From the NCBI RefSeq assembly GCF_030159955.1, contig NZ_BSNK01000001.1, positions 744,001 to 808,000 on the forward strand: a DNA stretch of 64,000 nt. The letters are read 5' to 3'. Made by a program: the position numbers and the translations under genes. This document shows positions 60,464 through 64,000 of this stretch, piece after piece; the stretch's first letter is position 1, and each line of letters opens with the position of its first letter. Origin of the DNA: Algimonas ampicilliniresistens. Lineage in GTDB: Bacteria; Pseudomonadota; Alphaproteobacteria; Caulobacterales; Maricaulaceae. Under the pieces are notes generated by a model. The model had not been told where the DNA came from, ran no database searches, and saw only the letters and a program-made list of their open reading frames with translations.

Positions 60464-61453
60464 GTGAGCGTTCTACCGACAGATTACCATATCAGCGTCG
60501 CGCCGATGATGGATTGGACGGATCGGCATTGCCGGTTCTTTCATCGCCAACTGTCCCAGCGTGTTCGTCTCTATACGGAAATGGTCGTTGCCGACGCGAT
60601 CATTCACGGCCCTACTGAGAGGCTTCTGGCCTTCGATGCGGTCGAGCATCCGGTCGCTCTACAATTAGGCGGATCGGACCCTGAAAAGCTACGAATAGCC
60701 TCTGAAATGGGGGCGAGTTTTGGCTATGATGAAATCAATCTCAACATCGGTTGCCCATCGGACCGCGTACAATCAGGTCGTTTCGGGGCCTGCCTAATGG
60801 CGGAGCCCGATCTGGTCGCTGATTGTTTTACGGCCATGGGAGAGGGCGCTCGCGAAACAGAGATTACCATAAAATGCCGCCTCGGTATTGATGATCAAGA
60901 GATTGCGAAGACACTCCCGCATTTTATCGAGACCGTTGCTAAGGCAGGCTGTGAGACTTTCATTGTGCATGCGCGCAAAGCTTGGCTGCAAGGGCTGTCG
61001 CCGAAAGAAAACCGGACGGTGCCGCCGATCGATTATGATCTCGTTGCGCAGATGAAAGCGGACTTTCCTGACTTATCGATCATCGTGAATGGGCAAATTG
61101 AAACGGTCGCGCACGGGCTGACGGTCGCTGACGGATTAGACGGATTCATGATGGGCCGCGCCGCATATAATGATCCGTGGAGTTTGACGGCGGTCGACCC
61201 GGCCTTTGGCGATGGTCCAGCCGCAATCGATCGTCATCAGATCGCGGAGATAATGGTGCGCTATCTCGAACGGGTTCAAGCTTCGGATCGGTCGGCTAAA
61301 TCCCTGATCCGGCACATGATGGGCCTGTATTCTGGCCAGCCCGGTGCAAGAACTTGGCGCAGAACCCTTTCTGAAGGATTGTCAGCAAAAATGACGCCGT
61401 CAGAAGTTCTTGTGGCCGGGCTTGGGGTCATGACGACGGGGCAAGCGGCTTGA
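60464..61453 (+). CDS. dusA: tRNA-dihydrouridine synthase A
   Basis: A 329-residue flavoenzyme that reduces uridine to dihydrouridine in the tRNA D-arm. SVAPMMDWTDRHCRFFHRQLSQRVRLYTEMVVADAIIHG at 11-49 is the DusA start pattern, NIGCPSDRVQSGRFGACLM at 94-112 holds the catalytic Cys (C97) and ITIKCRLGIDD follows. GTG start. It overlaps the TauE/SafE gene by four bases (TTGA). Confidence 0.93.
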   Translation: MSVLPTDYHISVAPMMDWTDRHCRFFHRQLSQRVRLYTEMVVADAIIHGPTERLLAFDAVEHPVALQLGGSDPEKLRIASEMGASFGYDEINLNIGCPSDRVQSGRFGACLMAEPDLVADCFTAMGEGARETEITIKCRLGIDDQEIAKTLPHFIETVAKAGCETFIVHARKAWLQGLSPKENRTVPPIDYDLVAQMKADFPDLSIIVNGQIETVAHGLTVADGLDGFMMGRAAYNDPWSLTAVDPAFGDGPAAIDRHQIAEIMVRYLERVQASDRSAKSLIRHMMGLYSGQPGARTWRRTLSEGLSAKMTPSEVLVAGLGVMTTGQAA

Positions 61454-62286
61454 GTGAGCTGCTCCCGCTGATCGCTCTGCTAATCGCGGTTGGAGCATTA
61501 GCTGGCTTTACGGCAGGTCTGTTCGGCATTGGCGGCGGCGCTGTCATGGTGCCAGCTTTGTTCTTTGCTTTCACCGCAATCGGCGTTGATCCCGAGGTCA
61601 TTATGCATTGCGCGGTCGCGACCAGTGTTTCCGTCATCATCATCAACGGCTACCGCTCGACGCGGTCTCATTTGGCGCGCGATAGTGTCGATATGGAGCT
61701 GCTTTGGCCTCGCCAAGGGTGGCGGAGTTATGCGCTCTGGATCGGGGTTGGGTCGTTCATCGGCGCTTGGTGGCTGGCTCCACGACTGAGTTCCGATAGT
61801 TTGACGTTGGTCTTTGCCAGTGTGGCGATGGTCGTCGCGCTACAATTCATTATCGGGCGGCCCGATTTCACGTTGCGGCAGAGTGTGCCAGGCGGCCTGT
61901 CGCCGCCATTGGTGGGGAGCTCGGTCGGCGCGCTGTCCGCGATCATGGGTATTGGGGGTGGGTCGATCAGTGTGCCGTTGCTGACCCTATGCGGCGTTCC
62001 GGTTCACCGGGCCGTTGGGACAGCGGCGGGCTTCGGCCTCGCAATTGCGATCCCTGCAACAATCGGGTTTGTTTTGTCTGGTTTGGAGGTTGTTGGACGA
62101 CCCCCAACCTCACTCGGTTACGTCAATCTGGCTGGGTTTGCGCTGATTGCGGCGAGTGCTTGGTTCATCGTGCCGTGGGGGACGGCCTTAGCGCACAAGC
62201 TCAAAGCTGTCCCGCTTCGGCGTATATTCGGAATTTGCTTAGCGCTCGTCGCCCTCAATATGGCGCGCAAGACCGGGCTATTCTAG
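61450..62286 (+). CDS. TauE/SafE family sulfite-exporter-type permease
   Basis: A 278-residue membrane protein with about seven or eight helices. The two duplicated signature segments are LAGFTAGLFGIGGGAVMVPALFFAF near 17-41 and GALSAIMGIGGGSISVPLLTLCGVPVHRAVGTAAGFGLAIAIPATIGF near 157-205. It probably exports sulfite, sulfoacetate or an organosulfonate. It is coupled to dusA (TTG start) and its stop shares CTAG with the protease gene. Confidence 0.9.
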   Translation: MSELLPLIALLIAVGALAGFTAGLFGIGGGAVMVPALFFAFTAIGVDPEVIMHCAVATSVSVIIINGYRSTRSHLARDSVDMELLWPRQGWRSYALWIGVGSFIGAWWLAPRLSSDSLTLVFASVAMVVALQFIIGRPDFTLRQSVPGGLSPPLVGSSVGALSAIMGIGGGSISVPLLTLCGVPVHRAVGTAAGFGLAIAIPATIGFVLSGLEVVGRPPTSLGYVNLAGFALIAASAWFIVPWGTALAHKLKAVPLRRIFGICLALVALNMARKTGLF

Positions 62287-62807
62287 CGGCGTAGGATAAG
62301 TTGATTGGGGGTGGCTTCGACCTTCTGGAGTTGACCAAGAAAGCTCATACCGAGCAGCGACACATGCAGGCCCTCGGGTAGCACCACGGCAGAGACGTTT
62401 TGGACGCGCACGCCCCCAATTTGGACGTGTTTGAGCGTTACGGCTGCTGCCATTGTGCGTCCGTTGGCTGTATCCACGGGACGGTCATAGATGAGGCTAC
62501 GGACATTAATGCCTGCGCGGCGCGCATCCTCTAACGTCAGGGCAACGACTGATGCACCTGTATCGATGAGAAATTTGACGGATCCGGAATTGACCCGGGC
62601 TTGTGTGTAAAACTGCCCATTCGTCCGTGGGATCGACACGACAGACGCGCTGGTTGGCTGATGAATTTTTGGTGGTTCAACGACCTTGCTCTCGACCTCG
62701 CTCTCAACTGGAACAGCGGCGGCATCGGACTTCTCTGCGATGTAATAGGTTCCGCCGACGGAGACAGCGATAACAAGGGCAGCTTGGAAGAGAAGTGACG
62801 GTGACAT
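62283..62807 (-). CDS. Retropepsin-like aspartic protease (TIGR02281 type)
   Basis: A 174-residue protein. An N-terminal hydrophobic segment (LLFQAALVIAVSVGGTYYIAEK) anchors it, then a linker, then the protease half: FLIDTGASVVALTLEDARRAG at 79-99 contains the D82-T-G motif and LHVSLLGMSFLGQLQKVEATPNQLILRR closes the domain. Such proteases work as dimers. The position, convergent with the TauE gene, is not informative. Confidence 0.88.
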   Translation of the reverse strand: MSPSLLFQAALVIAVSVGGTYYIAEKSDAAAVPVESEVESKVVEPPKIHQPTSASVVSIPRTNGQFYTQARVNSGSVKFLIDTGASVVALTLEDARRAGINVRSLIYDRPVDTANGRTMAAAVTLKHVQIGGVRVQNVSAVVLPEGLHVSLLGMSFLGQLQKVEATPNQLILRR

Positions 62808-62936
62808 GGGCGCAATCTAGCCCGACGGGGTTAAATCGACCGAAATGAACAGAATTAAAGAGCCCTTACTAAGCTGCGATGCACTGTCACAGTATTTTGC
62901 GGTGACGGTTGGGACGAACAGTTCTATGGCGCTGTT

Positions 62937-63899
62937 ATGACGGATTCCCGGCCATTCGATGATGTGCGCGCACTCGCTGCGTCTGTCCCTGAACGCGACT
63001 CAAAGCTCTATGAAGGTTTAATGGCGCGGTCGGATGGTTTGGGTCGAAACCTGCGCCCGCTAGGCTCACTGGCAAGCCCATTGGCACGGATCGCATCTGT
63101 GCAGGGTGAGGTGGCCCCTCGTTTAGCCCGCCCGCTCGTTGCGGTTTTCACGGGCAGCCACGGGACGATGACCGACGCGCCAGCGCAAACAGCTATTCGT
63201 GTCGCCAACCTGTCCAGTGGATCTGCTGCCGTTCGCGGCGCGGCGCAAGCTGCGGGGGCGGCCTTCAAGGTCTATGAATTTGGCAACGATCATCCATCTG
63301 CCGACTATCGTGAGGGTCCGTCTCTGTCAGAGCATGATTGTGCGGGTGCGGTGGCGTTCGGCATGGAAGTTGTTGCAGAGGGCGCCGAGGTGATTGTGCT
63401 CGGCAATGCCGGGTTCGGCTCCGCCACTGCCGCCGCCGCTATGGCGCGCAGCCTGTTTGGCGGCGCGGCAGATTATTGGGCGGGCGGATCTGGCGAAAAA
63501 GCGAAGGTCCGGATTGAAACCGTTGCAAAAGGCGCCCGCACAAATTCTGACCTCCTATCAGACCCACTTAACATTCTGCGCGCCTTTGGCGGTCGCGATT
63601 TAGCCGGAACAGTCGGTGCGATCTTGGCCTGTGCACATCAGCGTATTCCGGTCATCCTCGATGGCTATGTGGTTTGCGCGGCCGCAGCGGTTGTCCATGC
63701 TCTCAATCCGGATGCGGTGGCGCATTGTTTAGCGGGTCACGTGACAGCCGAACCTGCACACCAAGCCTTGCTCGACCGGATGGACTTAGAGCCTGTTCTT
63801 GATCTTGGCATTAATATTGGTGACGGCACGGGTGGAACTTTGGCGCTCAGCCTGCTGCAGTCGGCCAGCGCAGGTTTGGGAACCCTCGGCACGACTTAA
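62937..63899 (+). CDS. Diverged CobT homologue (nicotinate-nucleotide-dimethylbenzimidazole phosphoribosyltransferase-like)
   Basis: A 320-residue protein that aligns by eye with CobT over its whole length. LVAVFTGSHGTM (canonical GDHG), NLSSGSAAVRGAAQAAGAAFKVYEFG and DLGINIGDGTGGTLAL near the C-terminus are recognisable. Both catalytic glutamates seen in studied CobT enzymes differ: the GEMGIGNTT segment is GNAGFGSAT (N157 for Glu) and the GEGTG segment is GDGTG (D296 for Glu); GDHG reads GSHG. It may have lost or changed activity. No other cobalamin gene lies nearby, and no cobalamin riboswitch was seen in the leader. Confidence 0.75.
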   Translation: MTDSRPFDDVRALAASVPERDSKLYEGLMARSDGLGRNLRPLGSLASPLARIASVQGEVAPRLARPLVAVFTGSHGTMTDAPAQTAIRVANLSSGSAAVRGAAQAAGAAFKVYEFGNDHPSADYREGPSLSEHDCAGAVAFGMEVVAEGAEVIVLGNAGFGSATAAAAMARSLFGGAADYWAGGSGEKAKVRIETVAKGARTNSDLLSDPLNILRAFGGRDLAGTVGAILACAHQRIPVILDGYVVCAAAAVVHALNPDAVAHCLAGHVTAEPAHQALLDRMDLEPVLDLGINIGDGTGGTLALSLLQSASAGLGTLGTT

Positions 63900-63964
63900 A
63901 CTAGGCAAGTATTTGCATCTTGATCGATTATGAGGGTCATGATGACCACTTTTCGGCAAAGAAT

Positions 63965-64000
63965 ATGAGCGTTTTCTCCCATCCAGATTTTGACGATCAT
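63965..64000 (+). CDS. Start of a probable Glu/Leu/Phe/Val dehydrogenase, cut by window end
   Basis: The last 12 codons read MSVFSHPDFDDH, the typical N-terminus of leucine/phenylalanine-type amino-acid dehydrogenases (often VFSxPDFDxHE). The frame runs off the window. The identification rests on this short motif only. Confidence 0.5.
   Translation, partial: MSVFSHPDFDDH

Overview
The window looks like the chromosome of an alphaproteobacterium, most plausibly a marine, oligotroph-type lineage such as the Hyphomonadaceae/Maricaulales. This is an inference from gene content and style: two TonB-dependent receptors, many exported lipoproteins, a BLUF photoreceptor, a PQQ alcohol dehydrogenase, moderately high GC, many ATGA/TTGA start-stop overlaps and frequent GTG/TTG starts. 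No 16S rRNA or other firm taxonomic marker is present.

Region 1 (about 1-34 kb) is a dense accessory catabolic cluster. It starts with a LysR regulator fragment and a TonB-dependent receptor. A minus-strand block follows (4.5-9.9 kb: membrane protein, unknown protein, MDR reductase, two-domain VOC protein, FAD-linked oxidase, unknown protein). The plus-strand block at 10.1-22.3 kb holds a second TonB receptor, a LeuC/LeuD-type dehydratase, a VOC lipoprotein, two MmgE/PrpD proteins, a PaaK-like CoA ligase, an amidase, an AraC/GyrI-like regulator and a DUF1579-VOC fusion. Enoyl-CoA hydratase and aldehyde dehydrogenase genes (minus strand) and a nitrilase-fold protein come next. The last block (26.7-34.0 kb) has a sodium:solute symporter, VOC/MDR/VOC genes, an MFS transporter, an alpha/beta hydrolase, a DUF1330 protein, a CpcT-like protein and a DUF1838 protein. 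Together these suggest outer-membrane uptake, inner-membrane uptake, oxidation, ring or double-bond chemistry, hydration, CoA activation and beta-oxidation-like steps on an unidentified substrate. Six VOC-superfamily genes, two of them lipoproteins, stand out. A near-consensus parS site overlaps the leuD stop and the next start at 14.3 kb.

Region 2 (34-46.9 kb) is more housekeeping-like: nadC and nadB separated by a TetR/small membrane protein pair with two tandem palindromic operators, a GST, an esterase, a DUF2233 protein, a BLUF protein, an acyltransferase and a lipoprotein with duplicated domains. A TPP riboswitch at 42.9 kb leads a four-gene operon (histidine-phosphatase lipoprotein, membrane protein, MBL-fold hydrolase, thiC).

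Region 3 (46.9-49.4 kb) is an AT-rich island carrying one gene for an OLD/PARIS-like fusion of an ABC-type ATPase and a Toprim/DUF4435 nuclease, followed by about 750 bases without a convincing gene but with a 20-bp stem hairpin.

Region 4 (49.4-64 kb) holds small membrane proteins, a PA0069-type radical SAM protein, a cold-shock protein, a SemiSWEET, a TraB-like protein, tRNA-Asp and tRNA-Val, DUF389, an alginate-export-type porin, a PQQ alcohol dehydrogenase, a sulfotransferase, dusA, a TauE/SafE permease, a retropepsin-like protease, a strongly diverged CobT homologue and the first 12 codons of a probable Glu/Leu/Phe/Val dehydrogenase. No CRISPR array, insertion sequence or integrase was recognised. 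All functional names come from reading motifs by eye; no database search was run.
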